64,000 nucleotides of DNA, from NCBI GenBank assembly GCA_033977485.1, contig CM066987.1, positions 84,563,588 through 84,627,587 of the forward strand. Direction: 5' to 3'. A model generated the notes under the pieces. That model worked only from the letters and a program-made list of their open reading frames with translations, did no database searches and was not told where the DNA came from. This stretch comes from Hydrangea macrophylla. Taxonomy: Eukaryota; Streptophyta; Magnoliopsida; Cornales; Hydrangeaceae. Shown piece after piece: positions 23,560-34,922 of the stretch. The translations under genes and the position numbers were made by a program. Numbering within the stretch: position 1 is the first letter of the stretch; every line of letters starts with the position of its first letter.

Positions 23560-24173
23560 AGAGCACTCCCTGACTTTCTGTTGAGACCCTCAGCTACCTG
23601 GAGTTCTTTAAGCAGTTCCGCCAAAGTATATTTAAATTTATTCATGTTGTAATTGAGGCAGAATTGCTTAAAGGACTCTGGCAGTGACTGGAGTACGATA
23701 TCGACCTAGGTTTTCCTGTCAATTTCAGCTCTAAGGATCTCTAGTTCATTAAGAAGAGATATCATCTTAAGAACATGATCCCTAATAGGCGACCCCTCAG
23801 CCATGGTTCTATTCATCAAGTCTTTTATGGAAAACTGCCTAGCAGCACGACTTTGATCCCCGAACATCTCTCGGAGGCTCTCCATCATGTCATAGGCACT
23901 AGTCATTGACTGATGCTGATGTTGCAGAACATTTGACATGGATGCCAAAATGTAACACCGCACCATCTCATCAGCCTTGACCCAGTTCTTGTGAGCCTAG
24001 GTTTCCTCAGCGGTTGCCCCCTCACCAGGTTGCTCAGGACATTCTTGAGTAAGCACAAACTTGTACTCTTCAGCAATTAATACAATATCCAAATTCCTTT
24101 TCCAGTCTATATAGTTTGGTCTAGTAAGTTTGTTTTCTTTAAGTATAACAGCAAGTGGATTGAAAGTACCCAT
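23560..24173 (-). pseudogene. Copia Gag N-terminal part
   Basis: An ATG at 24173-24171 opens MGTFNPLAVILKENKL and TRPNYIDWKRNLDIVLIAEE, the start of a copia Gag. A TAG near 23998 interrupts it shortly before KNWVKADEMVRCYILASM. A UBN2-like block continues to about 23706 (MTSAYDMMESLREMFGDQ; LMNRTMAEGSPIRDHVLKMI). Further stops separate it from the zinc knuckle. The start is supported by the match to known copia Gag beginnings and by lying just after the leader. Confidence 0.85.
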
Positions 24174-25142
24174 TTGAAACCCTAAGAATCACATAACATA
24201 AATAATTACGTTTGGGCAAAAATTACTATAGATTCGAGTTGAAAATATTGGTTTCCTCTACCATATTTAAAAAGAATCCGCCAGCAACCTGATATACCAC
24301 AAATAATATGACTCGATGGGAAGCCGTATACTATCCATCATTTGTTCAGATAGGCAATTGCCTTTTAATTTTACTATCCAGTCAATGTACCTTTCCTAGT
24401 AAAATTAAACTGCTGACTTGCTTTGGTCCTATAAATAATAACAGTGACTCAGATGGAGAGGATGTTATTATTTATAGCTAAGTGTATACCATCACTTAAT
24501 TCTAGGTCAAGAGCTCCGTGAGGAACATCTCTGATGGAGAGGTGACCCACACTAACAATCACCTAAAACATTCTTTTAAAGAAATTTGTACCAATAATTC
24601 CATGATCAACTACATCCGATGGGGAGGATGGCACTAAAGCCATCACACAAAATTAATCATATCATCTACAAACCAATGATGGAGTCCATGAGATCTATAC
24701 ATGGTAAATTCCCTCTCCCACTTAGAATTTAAAAAAAAAAAGTAAGGGTTATGATTGTTAGAAAAACTTTTATTTTAATTAATAAAAAATAATAGAATAT
24801 TTGACAATGATTAGTTCATCCTTACTTGTCAAACACACATGTGTAGATAATAAAATTATTCTATTCTCATGATTTTAGAAAATAAGTACTTATGTTTTCA
24901 AATATGAAATTAGTTTTATTTCTAAATACAGATGTAGTTGTCCATCATTTTAAATTAATATAATTTAAACATGCAACTAGACATCTGAAATAGGTCTAGG
25001 AACAATTATCCATGTTGTCCTATTCATTAAACGTGAAACAATAATAATAATAATTCAATCATACATAAATAAGGAAACCACAATAAAATAGGAATTCCAC
25101 TATTATGGTCAAGCTACAACTGTTATGAAGAAATCTTCCTTG
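24174..25142 (-). other. Copia 5' leader, gag-proximal half
   Basis: Non-coding sequence between gag and the insertion site of element C. Variants of GATGGGGAGGATGG recur in the plus-strand sequence around 24455, 24530, 24620 and 24690. No gene is visible. Confidence 0.75.
25138..25142. repeat. Element C target-site duplication, left copy (CCTTG)
   Basis: CCTTG at 25138-25142 and at 34368-34372 exactly flanks element C. Confidence 0.95.
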
Positions 25143-25855
25143 TGTCACGCCCCGCAATAGGAAAAATAGAGAAAATCAATTCCTTTTTGGACCCGTAGAC
25201 CATGACAGTTGAAAGTCACCATATTGTCCATAATCAGCGTCAAACCATCAGAGTAATAATTCAAACTATGCATTGGAAAGTTCAAAGGTTGATGTATATA
25301 ATCAGAGTTCAATACTAACTATTACAAAATCAAAGTGTTTGCAAAATATATAAATAAAACATTACGGAAACATATGCCGATTACAAACTTAACTATTACA
25401 ACGGTCTCTAAATACATAAGCATAAACTATTAACAGCAAGCTCAAAATCTTCAACTCGCGAGTAGTCATCTCCAGCATAGCCTCCATCATCGTAGGCTCC
25501 CTCCTTGTAGCCCCTATCCATGTATGCATCTCCTGAATACTCATAACCCTGGCCAGCTGAATGTCAAATATCCAGCGGCATAAATGTCGTCAGCTACGAA
25601 AGCCGAGTGAATACAAATACTAACAGAGTATCTATAGATGGCAACATATAAAAATAGCAATATTAAAATGATCATCTCATCGTTCACATGCATGTATGCA
25701 CCAACTCAATATCTAACAACGGACATCGTCCCAATATCCCAATATATAACATAGACTCTTGGGTCCACATTAATCAGACATGTAGTCCCATACCTACGGT
25801 CTGTCAAACTGACACACAATCCCATATAATCTAGCTAAACGCCCCGATCTACTTT

Positions 25856-26100
25856 GGCCAACACGCCCCTGATACATCCTAGCCAACACGCTCAACACTT
25901 TACGGCGAACACGCCAAGCCAATACACTCAATACATTATGCCCAACCAATACGATCAATACATTACGGCCAAAACGCCCAGCCAATATGCTCAATACATT
26001 ACGGCCAAAATGCCCAGCCAATATGCTCAATACATTACGGCCAAAACACCCAGCCAATATGCTCAATACATTACGGCCAAAATGCCTAAACACATACTGG
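25856..26100 (-). repeat. 36-bp minisatellite in the element C 3' LTR
   Basis: Units such as CAGCCAATATGCTCAATACA followed by TTACGGCCAAAA repeat about six times. Because the unit is a multiple of three, it is open on both strands and yields spurious repetitive peptides. The same array lies in the other LTR at 32690-32945. Confidence 0.93.
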
Positions 26101-26937
26101 CCACCACGCCCTATATCAAACGATCTTCATGACCGCATTCACTCGTACCATCGTAACCAATGTCGACCCCCTATGGTCGTTAGACCCACTACTATGCACC
26201 TCGGCTTCTCATTATTATCTCTATTTTAACTGAATGGTTCCACTGTTTAATGCATTAATCCATTATCCCACGTTTGTATTATTCCAATATAGCTTTCCAG
26301 TAATCACGTATGATAATAAACAAATTAACAGTTTATCAGAAATAAACAAACTAAACAATAAACATTCTGCCAATTTCGATCGATAAAGTCATTTCAATCC
26401 ATTGACAAAAGTAAGGATCGATCGATTGAAGAATATAAAGTTCGATCGATTGAATACCATTCGATCGATCGAGATCGGCCTGTGTTCAATCGCTCAAAAA
26501 TAGTTTGATCGTTTGAAAGCTGGTCTCCTTCTCAGAATGAACTGGACCATTCACGCACGTTCAAGATCCGTTCTATCTTGCTGAAACACATATATACGAA
26601 CATGTCTATGCTACTAAGTGAGTACGAACACTCACCAGCAAAGATGGTGATGCTGGCGAGCTCGGGGTGGTCGTGGGTGGTCTCGGGGTGTCTCTCTCTC
26701 CTCTTTTTCCTCCTCTACTCCTCTCTCTTTTTTTCTTCTCCTTTCTCTCCTTCTGCTCCTCTTAGGTTCGGGGTTGCGGTGTGGTTTGGGATTTCTTCCT
26801 TTCCTTTCTTTTATTTTCTTTCTCCTTCACTCTCTCGGCTAACTCTCTATTATTATTTTTCCCTTCTTTTCAACAACTAATGGGAGGGGTTTTTATAGGG
26901 AAAGGGGGAAGGCCACTAATATGTATATATATTATAC

Positions 26938-27065
26938 ACAACACCTCACAAGACACCGCACAAGCACACAAGACACCTCACAAGACACCTCATAGGACAC
27001 CTCACAAGTACTCAAGCACACAAGACACCTCATAGGATACCTCACAAGCACACAAGACACCTCAT
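26938..27065 (-). repeat. CACCTCACAAG repeats upstream of the element C TATA box
   Basis: ACACCTCA(C/T)A(A/G) and CACACAAG words alternate many times just upstream (minus-strand sense) of TATAAAA at 26897-26891. The partner array is at 33775-33922. The position is that of U3 enhancer repeats; function is inferred. Confidence 0.8.
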
Positions 27066-27512
27066 AGGGGTTGTTTGGGAGTTGGTTTTGGGTATAAGCA
27101 TGGTTGGGGAATCACAGGTATAATTACGGGTTCCGAAATGATATTAATAATAGTGGAAATCTAGTTAGGTAAATATTATCTTTCATTATAATTATTTTTC
27201 ATGTAATTATATTATTAAATAATATAATTAAAAAGTCAAATAAATACAGAAAATGTTGTATAAATACAAAACGGATATTTTCTCTAAATGACTAAAACTG
27301 CGATGTCTTCTAAATAGATATCGAAAACTCTTAACTTTCAATACGAATAGTAAATCATTTAACCTTACGCAACTTTTCCCAAAAATTATGTTTTCAGTTC
27401 ATGACTTACAAAATTGGAAAAAATGACCAAAATACCACTGTGATCAATTTCCGCTAAAATTGCACAGGAAGTCTAAATCGTCAATTTAAACATGAAAATA
27501 CGAGTTACTACA

Positions 27513-27525
27513 ATCTACCCTCCTT
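27513..27525 (-). other. Element C polypurine tract
   Basis: On the minus strand AAGGAGGGTAGAT runs straight into the LTR start TGTAGTAACTCG. Confidence 0.85.
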
Positions 27526-27556
27526 AACAGAGATTTCGTCCCGAAATCTGAGCTAG

Positions 27557-29010
27557 CTAGTCACTAAACAAAGCAGGAAACTTCTTGCGCATTTCTAATT
27601 CCGATTCCCAAGAAGCTTTGTGTTCATCATGGCATCTCCACTAAACTTTCACTAGAGGAATTTCCTTAGCCCTCATCTTCTTGACTCCTCGATCCAAAAT
27701 TCGGATTGGTCCTTCAGTATAAGTCACGTTGTTGTTTACCTCAATGTCTGTGAAGTCAATCTCATGTGACGGATCATGTACAACCTTCCTAAGCATGCTG
27801 ATATGAAATACATTATATACTCCTGACATCTTAGGCGGCAGTGCAAGTCAATAGGCTACTATTCTCACGCGCTCTAAAATTTTAAATGGTCCAACGTAGC
27901 ATGGTGACAACTTTTCTCGTTTCTGTCCGAATCTGACAATGCCTCGTACTGGAGATACCTTGAGGAGCACATGATCTCTAACACTGAATTCCAAACTCCT
28001 ACGATGTTTATCCGTGTAACTCTTGTGTCTACTCTGTGTCGTACGCATCCTTTCTTTCACGACCTGGATCTTCTCATTAGTTTCCCAAACTAATCCTGGT
28101 CCGAGTAGTTGATTATCTCCAACCTCTTCCCAACACAATGGTAATCGATGCGGTCTTCTGTGTAATGCCTCAAGGGGTTCCATTCCTATACTCGAACGGT
28201 GGTTGTTGTTGTACGCAAATTCTATCAACGATAGATGAGTCTCCCATGAGCTTTCAAAATCAATGACACACACTCGTAGCATATCTTCCATCACTTGGTT
28301 AACCCGTTCTGTCTGTCCATCAGTTTGTGGATGAAAGGCAGTGCTCAAGTTTAACGAAGTCCCTAAAGCTGTCTGTAGACTTTTCCAAAACTCTGTAGTG
28401 AAACTTGAATCACGGTCGGATACAATAAAGACTGGTACACCGTGTAGTCATACAATTTATTGTATATATATCTGACTCAAACGTTCGACTGGATACAACA
28501 TACTATAAGCTATGAAATGCACCGATTTGGTAAGTCGATCCACAATTACCCAAATAGCATCGTGATTTTACTGAGATCTCGGCAATCCTACCACAAAGTT
28601 CATAGTTACATCCATCCAGGAATTGGTAATGGTTGTAGAAGTCCTGGAGGCTTCTGATGTTTAGCCTTCACTTGCTTACACGTGAGATGTTGAGACACGT
28701 GTTCCGCAACTTCTCGTTTCATACCTTCCCACCAGAAGTTGCTCTTCAAATCCTTGTACATCTTTATACCTCCTAGGTTAATAGTCATTTGTGACTTATG
28801 AGCTTCATTCAATATATCCTTTCTAAGATCACCTTCATCGGGCACACAAAGTCTGCCTCTACATCTGAGTGCTCCGTCTGAACCAATACCCTAATTTTCT
28901 TGTTCTTTTACTATGTTGCTCGCGAACCACTCCTAAAGTCCTTCATTCTTCTACTGTGCCTCCAAAATATGACTAATGAGGGTAGGTTGCACCATGAGAC
29001 ATCTAAAGTG
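27557..29010 (-). pseudogene. Element C integrase with chromodomain-like tail (broken)
   Basis: The zinc-binding region (ILNEAHKSQMTINLGG ... FWWEGMKREVAEHVSQ ... HLTCKQVKA) is followed by a degraded core. The second catalytic Asp is kept in IVSDRDSSF (near 28410), and Glu in AFHPQTDGQTERVNQVMEDM. An open frame from 28348 to 27848 contains FAYNNNHRSSIGMEPLEALH and YVGPFKILER. The tail MSGVYNVFHISMLRKV to IPLVKV is the chromodomain-like end of Tekay-type elements, which may guide integration to heterochromatin. Stops near 28605, 27847 and 27640 break it. The reading ends in TAG at 27557-27559. Confidence 0.92.
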
Positions 29011-29029
29011 TCATCCTTCACTTGGATCT

Positions 29030-29766
29030 GAGGCTTGAATGCCAGATTCAGCTAAAGTTTCCAACGCCTACCACTCTTTGACCATATGAGAAGCTACTAC
29101 TATCTTCCTGGGTTTCTGACTTAATGCATCATCCATTACATTCGCTTCCCAGGGTGATCCTGCAATGTGAAATCATAATCTTTTAACAATTCCATCCAAC
29201 ATCGTTGTCTCATATTTAACTTTCTTTGAGAGAACAAGTACCGCAGACTCTTGTGATCCGAGAACTGATCGAACTTTTTACCGTAGATGTAATATCTCCA
29301 AATCTTGAGAGAAAAGACAATCACGACTAGTTCGAGGTCATGCGTCAGATAATTCAACTCGTGTGGCTTTAATTGTCGTGATCCATATACGATTACCTTC
29401 TCGTCTTGCATCAAAACACATCCAAGTCCTTAGTGTGATGCATCGCTATAAATGGTGAACTACTCACCGCTCTTGGGTATTGCCAACACCGGCGCAGTGG
29501 TCAATCTCTCCTTTAATTCTTGGAATGTGCGTTCATGCTTGTTACCCCATTCAAACTTCAAATCCTTCTTCGTTAGTCCAGTAATAGGAGTTGCGATCTT
29601 GGAGAATCCTTCTACAAATCTCCGATAGTAACCAACTAGACCAAGAAAACTACTGACTTCTGTTGCAGTGGTTGGTATATATTCCAATCCAAAACTGCGT
29701 CTGTGTTTGACGAGTCTACAGCTATTCCATCCTGCGAGACAACATGTCCTAGGAACTTGACCTCTT
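29030..29766 (-). pseudogene. Element C RNase H (broken)
   Basis: [19 protein letters not shown] marks the RT/RNase H junction. It is followed by KERLTTAPVLAIP, a stop region near 29430-29460, then [20 protein letters not shown] and [20 protein letters not shown]. The N-terminal catalytic Asp segment is degraded by the stop. Confidence 0.88.
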
Positions 29767-30300
29767 TCAACCAAAACTCACACTTACTAAAAACTTTGCA
29801 TATAGTTGGTTATCTTGGAGGGTCTGTAGTGCAATCCTTACATATTCCTCGTGTTCCTTCTTGATCTTTGAGTAGATTAGAATATCATCTATGAACACAA
29901 TAATCAACTGGTCTAAGTAGGCTCTAAAGAATCTGTTCATTAGGTCCATGAATACCGCTGGAGTGCTGGTTAATCCAAAAGACATAACCACGATATCAAA
30001 TCCCATACCTCATCCTGAAAGCAGTCTTTGAAATATCCTCTGGTTAAACCAACAGGTGGTGATATCCGGATCGTAAATTGATCTTTGAGAAAGTCGTCGC
30101 TCCTTATAACTGATCAAACAGATCATCGATCCTAGGGAGTGGGTACTTATTCTTAATCGTGACCTTGTTGAGCTCCCTATAGTCGATACAAAGTCATTGA
30201 GTTTCGTCCTTCTTTTTGAAGAACAATACTGGCACTCCCTAAGGCAACGTGCTAGGTCGAACAAACTTGAGATCTTCTAACTCCTGCACTTTCTTCTTCA
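29767..30300 (-). pseudogene. Element C reverse transcriptase (broken)
   Basis: The catalytic block [20 protein letters not shown] and [20 protein letters not shown] are clear in the frame 30006-29767. The N-terminal half is scattered over frames around 30010-30264. [10 protein letters not shown] is the usual chromovirus active-site form, and both Asp are present. Confidence 0.9.
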
Positions 30301-30436
30301 GTTCTTGGATCTCCGTTGGTGCCATCCAATAAGGAGCCTTCGATTGTGGTAAAGTACTAGGCACTAATTCGATACAGAAATCAATCTCACGCTTAGGTGG
30401 TAACCCAATAATATTCTAAAATACATCCTCAAAGCC

Positions 30437-30860
30437 TCAGACTATAGGAATTTGTGCAATCGTGAGTTTCGAACGTGAGCTCTCGATAACTGCTAAACGG
30501 CTAGTGAGAAAAGCATCACTAGAGGGGTTGCATTGAAAATCAAAAGACTGACTTCCTGGTACCGAAAAGGTAATCATCCTATTGGCACAGTCCAACTTAG
30601 CACAATACTTCGTGAGCCAATCAAATTCTAAGATGATGTCAAATTCTTTCATCGACAAAAATGATTAGATTTACAGGAAGAATCCTATCCTCAAGGGTTA
30701 AGGCACAGTCCTTGCACACTTTTCCTAATCTTACGGTTACTCCCAAAGGTGATACTGCATTCAGGGCTACATCAAGCGCCTGGGGTACTAAACCTAAAAG
30801 TTTAACAATACAGATTGGAATAAATAAATTTGAAGCACCAGTATCAAATAGAACTTTAAC
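30437..30860 (-). pseudogene. Element C aspartic protease (active site kept, frame broken)
   Basis: VLFDTGASNLFIP encodes an intact DTGAS at 30846-30832. The C-terminal MSMKEFDIILEFDWLTKY (near 30658) corresponds to the conserved FDVILGMDWL block of chromoviruses. One or more frameshifts or stops lie between the two. Confidence 0.85.
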
Positions 30861-30896
30861 TCGAGTGCTGAATTACGTAAGAGTACCTTCCATGTT

Positions 30897-31720
30897 CTAC
30901 TGTTCAGACTCATCAAATCCCGCAATCTCGGGGAGGATAGCATTCATACGAGCCTGTCCAACTTGGCCCTGAATAGCTGGTCTGTTGTATGCCCTACGGG
31001 GTGCTCTATAATCCTTCCTGATGTGGCCATGCTTGTTGCAGTTGTAACAAAGAACACTCGCCCTGTTGTAGTTCTTGGAAGCTCGGCAGTACTTAGCCAA
31101 ATGACCTGGCTTTCCGCAATTAAGGCATCCAATGTTATTGCCTCCAGTAGCAGTAGGGAGTCCTTGCGAGGGAGGAGCTTGGGTTTTAGCATAGCGATTC
31201 TGGGGAAACGCAGGTTGTGGCTTCCTCTCTCTAGTCCAATTGCGTTTGTTCCCTTGGAATTCATCAGAGGTCTAGGTCCTTGGTTACCTCTGGGTGGTAG
31301 CCGATTCCCTTACGGTCTGGTTCCCTTATCTGAGGTCGATAAATTCTCTCTCCTTCCTATTCCTCTCGGTCTGAGGAAAATAGTTCTCCAAAAATAATCC
31401 TTTAAAGGTGATCCATGGCATTCTTCTGGTCACATCCTCTCCTACGGTCGCCTTCTCTGATTCCCATCAATCGGCAACCGCACAAGTCAATTGGAATGTC
31501 GCCAGTTGACACTTCTCAACTGGCCTCGGGGGTGGTCCATGGTTATTTCTATTATTCCCGTTGGGGTTGTTGATCCGTTCCATTCTACGCACAAAGGCCT
31601 CGAACAGTCCAGTCGAATCAGCAGCCTGGGGTGCTAGGGGTGCGTCCCCGGTCTATGCAGGATGGTTCTGGGTAAGAGGTCTTCCTACCATCGATGCAGT
31701 AGGGTTGGGTACCTATACAG
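30897..31720 (-). pseudogene. Element C Gag (broken)
   Basis: The N-terminal part shows STGLFEAFVRRMERINN and FQLTCAVADXWESE-like words, the usual chromovirus Gag region. The zinc knuckle VLCYNCNKHGHIRKDY lies near 31035; its last Cys reads Tyr in the expected CX2CX4HX4C. Stops and frame changes occur throughout, and I cannot fix the start codon. Confidence 0.8.
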
Positions 31721-31936
31721 ACATCTATCGGTTAGTCATCGATCCCAAAAATAATCATAGAAAGTAATCTGCATTAAACATAATAGTTATAACTATTATC
31801 ACATTAACTAGCAAGTCAACCTTATACAAACAACTCAAAAATGTTAACTTAGAGAGTCAACCCCTATCTCAAAGAATCTTAAGGTTCAAGACTCAAGAAG
31901 TATCAGACAATTGGTGAACGCACTCACTAAACCTAG

Positions 31937-31948
31937 GCTCGGATACCA
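31937..31948 (-). other. Element C primer binding site
   Basis: The minus strand reads TGGTATCCGAGC, a one-base variant of the initiator-Met site TGGTATCAGAGC, seven bases from the 5' LTR end. Confidence 0.88.
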
Positions 31949-32263
31949 AAAATCCTGTCATGCCCCGTAGTACCAAAAATAGAGAAAATAAATTCCTTTT
32001 TGGACCCATAGGCCATGACAGTTGAAAGTCACCACATTGTCCATAATCAACGTCAAACCATCAGAGTAATGATTCAAACTACGCATTGAAATGTTCTAAG
32101 GTTGATACATATAATTAGAGTTCAATACTAACTATTACAAAATCAAAGTGTGTGCAAAATATATAAATAAAACATTATGGCAACATACTCCGATTACAAA
32201 CTTAACTATTACAACGGTCTCTAAAAACAAAAGCATAAACTATCAACAGCAAGCTCCAAGTCT

Positions 32264-32362
32264 TCAACTCGCATAGTAGTCATCTCCAACATAGCCTCCA
32301 TCATCGTAGGCTTCCTCCTTGTAGCCCCTATCCATGTATACATCTCCTGAATACTCATAACC
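32264..32362 (-). CDS. Candidate second exon in the element C LTR: Tyr/Asp-rich tail ending Tyr-Ala-Ser
   Basis: After CAG (32365-32363) the frame reads GYEYSGDVYMDRGYKEEAY and ends DDYYAS-stop, 32 codons with eight Tyr and nine acidic residues. Three other LTR families in the window (D, E, F) have, at the same distance from the LTR end, an AG followed by a frame that also ends YAS-stop. It could equally be read as part of a longer unspliced frame starting further upstream. Function is unknown. The other C LTR carries the same exon with a one-base deletion near its end. Confidence 0.55.
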   Translation of the reverse strand, partial: GYEYSGDVYMDRGYKEEAYDDGGYVGDDYYAS

Positions 32363-32689
32363 CTGGCCAACTGGACGTCGAATATCCAGTGCCATAAATG
32401 TCGTTAGATACGAAAGCCGAGTGAATGCAAATACTAACAGAGTATCTATAGATGGCAACATATATAAACAGCATCATTAAAAGGATCATCTCATCGTTCG
32501 CATGCATGTATGCACTAACTCAATATCTAATAACGGACATCATCCCAATCTCCCAATACATAACATAGACTCTTGGGTCTACATTAATCAGACACGTAGT
32601 CCCATACCTACGGTCTGTCAAACCAGACACACAACCCCATATAATCTAACCAAATGCCCCGATATACTTTGGCCAACACGCCCCTGATA

Positions 32690-32945
32690 TATCCTGGCCA
32701 ACACGCCTAACCAACATGCTCCATACTTTACGGCCAACACGCCCAGCCAATATGCTTAATATATTACGGCCAAAATGCCTAGCCAATACGCGCAATACAT
32801 TACAACCAAAATGCCCAGCCAATACGCTCAATACATTACGACCAAAATGCCCAGACAATATGCTCAATACATTATGGCCAAAACGCCCAGCCAATATGCT
32901 CAATACATTACGGCCAAAATGCCCAAACACATACTGGTCACCACG
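32690..32945 (-). repeat. 36-bp minisatellite in the element C 5' LTR
   Basis: It is the partner of the array at 25856-26100. It has the same unit with scattered substitutions and lies about 330 bp from the Tyr-rich exon in the element sense. Confidence 0.92.
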
Positions 32946-33453
32946 CCCTATATCATATGATCTTTGCGATCGCATTCACTCGTACCATCATAACTAGTAT
33001 CAACCCCCTATGGTCGATAGACCCACTACTATGCAGGTCAACTTCTCATTATTATCTCCACATTAACCGAATGGTTCCACTGTTTAATGCATTAATCCAT
33101 TATTCTACGTGTGTATTATTCCAATACAGCTTTCAAATAATCATATATGATAATAAACAAATTAACAGTTCATCAGAAATAAACAAACTAAATAATAAAC
33201 AATCTTCCAATTTCGATCAATTGAATTCATTTCAATCGATTGACAAAAGTAAGGTTCGATCGATTGAAGAATATGAAGTTCGATCGATTGAATACATCGA
33301 TCGATCGAGATCGGCCTGTGTTCAATCGCTCTAAAATAGTTTGATCATTTGAACGTTGGTCTCCTTCTCAGAATGAACTGGATCATTCACGCACGTTCAA
33401 GATCCGTTCTATCTTGCCGAAACACATGTATACGAACATATCTATGCTACTAA

Positions 33454-33471
33454 GTGAGTATGAACACTCAC
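33454..33471 (-). promoter_or_regulatory. Candidate splice donor inside a hairpin, element C LTR
   Basis: The minus strand reads GTGAGT, six bases, ACTCAC: a perfect 6-bp stem containing the donor consensus. The same hairpin is at 26618-26635 and, with a 4-base loop, in element D at 46421-46436. Confidence 0.6.
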
Positions 33472-33666
33472 CGGTGAAGACGGTGACACCGGTGAGCTCG
33501 GGGTGGTCGTGGGTGGTCTCGGGGTGTCTCTCTCTCTCTCCTCCTTTTCCTCCTCTGCTCCTCTCTCTTCTTCTTCTTCTCCTTTGTCTCCTTCTGCTCC
33601 TCGAAGATTCGGGGTTGCGGTGTGGTTTGGGATTTCTTCCTTTCCTTTCTTTTCTTTCTCCTTCAT
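33472..33666 (-). CDS. Candidate first exon in the element C LTR: charged Glu/Lys/Arg-rich ORF
   Basis: From the ATG at 33666, about 65 bp below the TATA box, 65 codons run without a stop up to the GTGAGT donor at 33471. The product is Glu/Lys/Arg-rich, then Pro/Thr/Ser-rich (DTPRPPTTTPSSPV). Its length is a multiple of three and it meets the second exon in phase 0, giving a predicted 97-residue protein over a 1109-bp GT-AG intron. The other LTR copy lacks this ATG triplet, so the start is not conserved. The purine richness alone could keep the frame open, so coding is a hypothesis. Confidence 0.4.
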
Positions 33667-33728
33667 CACTCTCTCGACAAACTCTCTATTATTATTTTTC
33701 CCTTCTTTTCAAAAGCTAATAGGAGGGT

Positions 33729-33735
33729 TTTTATA
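33729..33735 (-). promoter_or_regulatory. Element C LTR TATA box
   Basis: The minus strand reads CCCTATAAAAACCCTCC, with U3 repeats upstream and a purine-rich leader downstream. The partner is at 26891-26897. Confidence 0.75.
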
Positions 33736-34367
33736 GGGAAAGGGGGAAGGCCACCAATATGTATTTATATAATACATAACACCTCACAAGCACTCAAGCA
33801 CACAAGACACCTCACAAGACACCTCATAGGACACCTCACAAGTACTCAAGCACACAAGAAACCTCACAAGACCCCTCATAGAACACCTCACAAGCACTCA
33901 AGCACACAAGACACCTCATAGGGGTTGTTTGGGGGTTGGCTTAGGGTATAAGCATGGTTGGGGAAACACAGGTATAATTATGGGTTCCGAAATGATATTA
34001 ATTAAAGTGGAAATCTAGTTAGATAAATATTATCTTTCATTATAATTATTTTTTATGTAATTACATTATTAAATAATATAATTAAAAAGTTGAATAAATA
34101 CATAAAAGGTTGTAGAAATACAAAAACGGATATTTTCTCAAAATGACTAAAATTGAGATGTCTTCTAAATAGATATCGAAAACTCTTAACTTCCAATACG
34201 AATAGCAAATCATTTAACCTTACGCAACTTTTTTCAAAAATTATATTTTCAGTTTATGACTTACAAAATTGAAAAAAATGACCAAAATACCCCTGTGACC
34301 AATTTCCCCTAAAATTGCACACTAAGTCTAAATCTTCAATTTAAACATGAAAATACGAGTTACTACA

Positions 34368-34372
34368 CCTTG
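34368..34372. repeat. Element C target-site duplication, right copy (CCTTG)
   Basis: Identical to 25138-25142, immediately outside the LTR end. Confidence 0.95.
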
Positions 34373-34909
34373 AACCCGATTAGCTCTATGTCGCCACTAC
34401 GCAAGGGGGTCGAGCTGCGCGGTCAGCTCGTGGGGATCTACCATTAGCAACTGCCTTCCAGAACTATTTTCTGGAATAGTCTTCTGAAACAGCCTTCTGA
34501 AATTGCTTCTAGATCGCCTTCGAAAACTGCTTGTAAAACTGCTCACACAAACCATCTTCACGGATTTACTTAAGATAAATTACATAAACCCTATGCCTCC
34601 ATGAAGGTATTCACATGCTATTTATTTATAGTAAATTAACCATACAACAATCAAGCGTGGGATCCAATACATACAAATCCTATGCCTCCATAAAGGAGTT
34701 CACATGTTATATCAGAACAGTAATATTAACCATGGATAAAACAATCGTGGGATCTAATCACACAAAATCAGTGACCATAATAGTGGAATAAGAACGCTAC
34801 AAAACAAGGTTTAGCACAGATCTACGTTCTATCCATCCATCAATGCACGCATAAGATCTGTGTTATTGGACAACATGGTTGCGTTCAACCCATATGCGGA
34901 ATCAACATT
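34373..34909 (-). other. Copia 5' leader, primer-site-proximal half
   Basis: Non-coding. It contains a diverged duplication of about 90 bp (34583-34660 and 34672-34752), each copy with CCTATGCCTCCAT(G/A)AAGG and later CGTGGGATC. CTTCTGAAA words recur near 34480-34500. Confidence 0.75.
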
Positions 34910-34921
34910 GCTCTGATACCA
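34910..34921 (-). other. Copia primer binding site
   Basis: The minus strand reads TGGTATCAGAGC, the complement of the initiator-Met tRNA 3' end. It lies two bases from the LTR and fixes the element's orientation. Confidence 0.95.
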
Positions 34922-34922
34922 C

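Larger units (their letters stand above)
25143..27512 (-). repeat. Element C 3' LTR (2370 bp)
   Basis: It pairs with 31956-34367. It holds a TATA box (26891-26897), a purine-rich exon-like stretch, a GTGAGT/ACTCAC hairpin (26618-26635), GATCGATCGA clusters (26375-26480), a 36-bp minisatellite (25856-26100) and a Tyr-rich short ORF (25548 down to about 25451). In this copy the ORF end is frameshifted by one missing base. Confidence 0.95.
25143..34367 (-). mobile_element. Element C: Tekay/Del-like chromovirus, minus strand, 9.2 kb
   Basis: LTRs of 2370 and 2412 bp carry the ends TGTCA(C/T)GCCCC and GAGTTACTACA. The flanking duplication is CCTTG. The order gag, protease, RT, RNase H, integrase and a chromodomain-like tail (MSGVYNVFHISMLRKV; PIRILDRGVKK; IPLVKV) defines a Ty3/gypsy chromovirus of the Tekay/Del type. 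It inserted into the copia leader. All genes are broken by stops. LTR divergence is several percent by eye. Confidence 0.95.
31956..34367 (-). repeat. Element C 5' LTR (2412 bp)
   Basis: It pairs with 25143-27512. Reading in the element sense (downward), it has U3 repeats (33922-33775), TATA (33735-33729), a purine-rich ORF from ATG 33666, donor GTGAGT at 33471, GATCGATCGA clusters (33320-33210), the 36-bp array (32945-32690), acceptor CAG before 32362 and a short ORF ending at 32264. Confidence 0.95.

Noticed and set aside
25794..26132. Repetitive open frames on both strands in the C LTR array (GRFGRNVLSILAG-like and NMLNTLRPKCPA-like peptides); same at 32646-32997
   Set aside because: The 36-bp unit is a multiple of three, so all stop-free frames repeat. 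There is no start context or relation to any protein.
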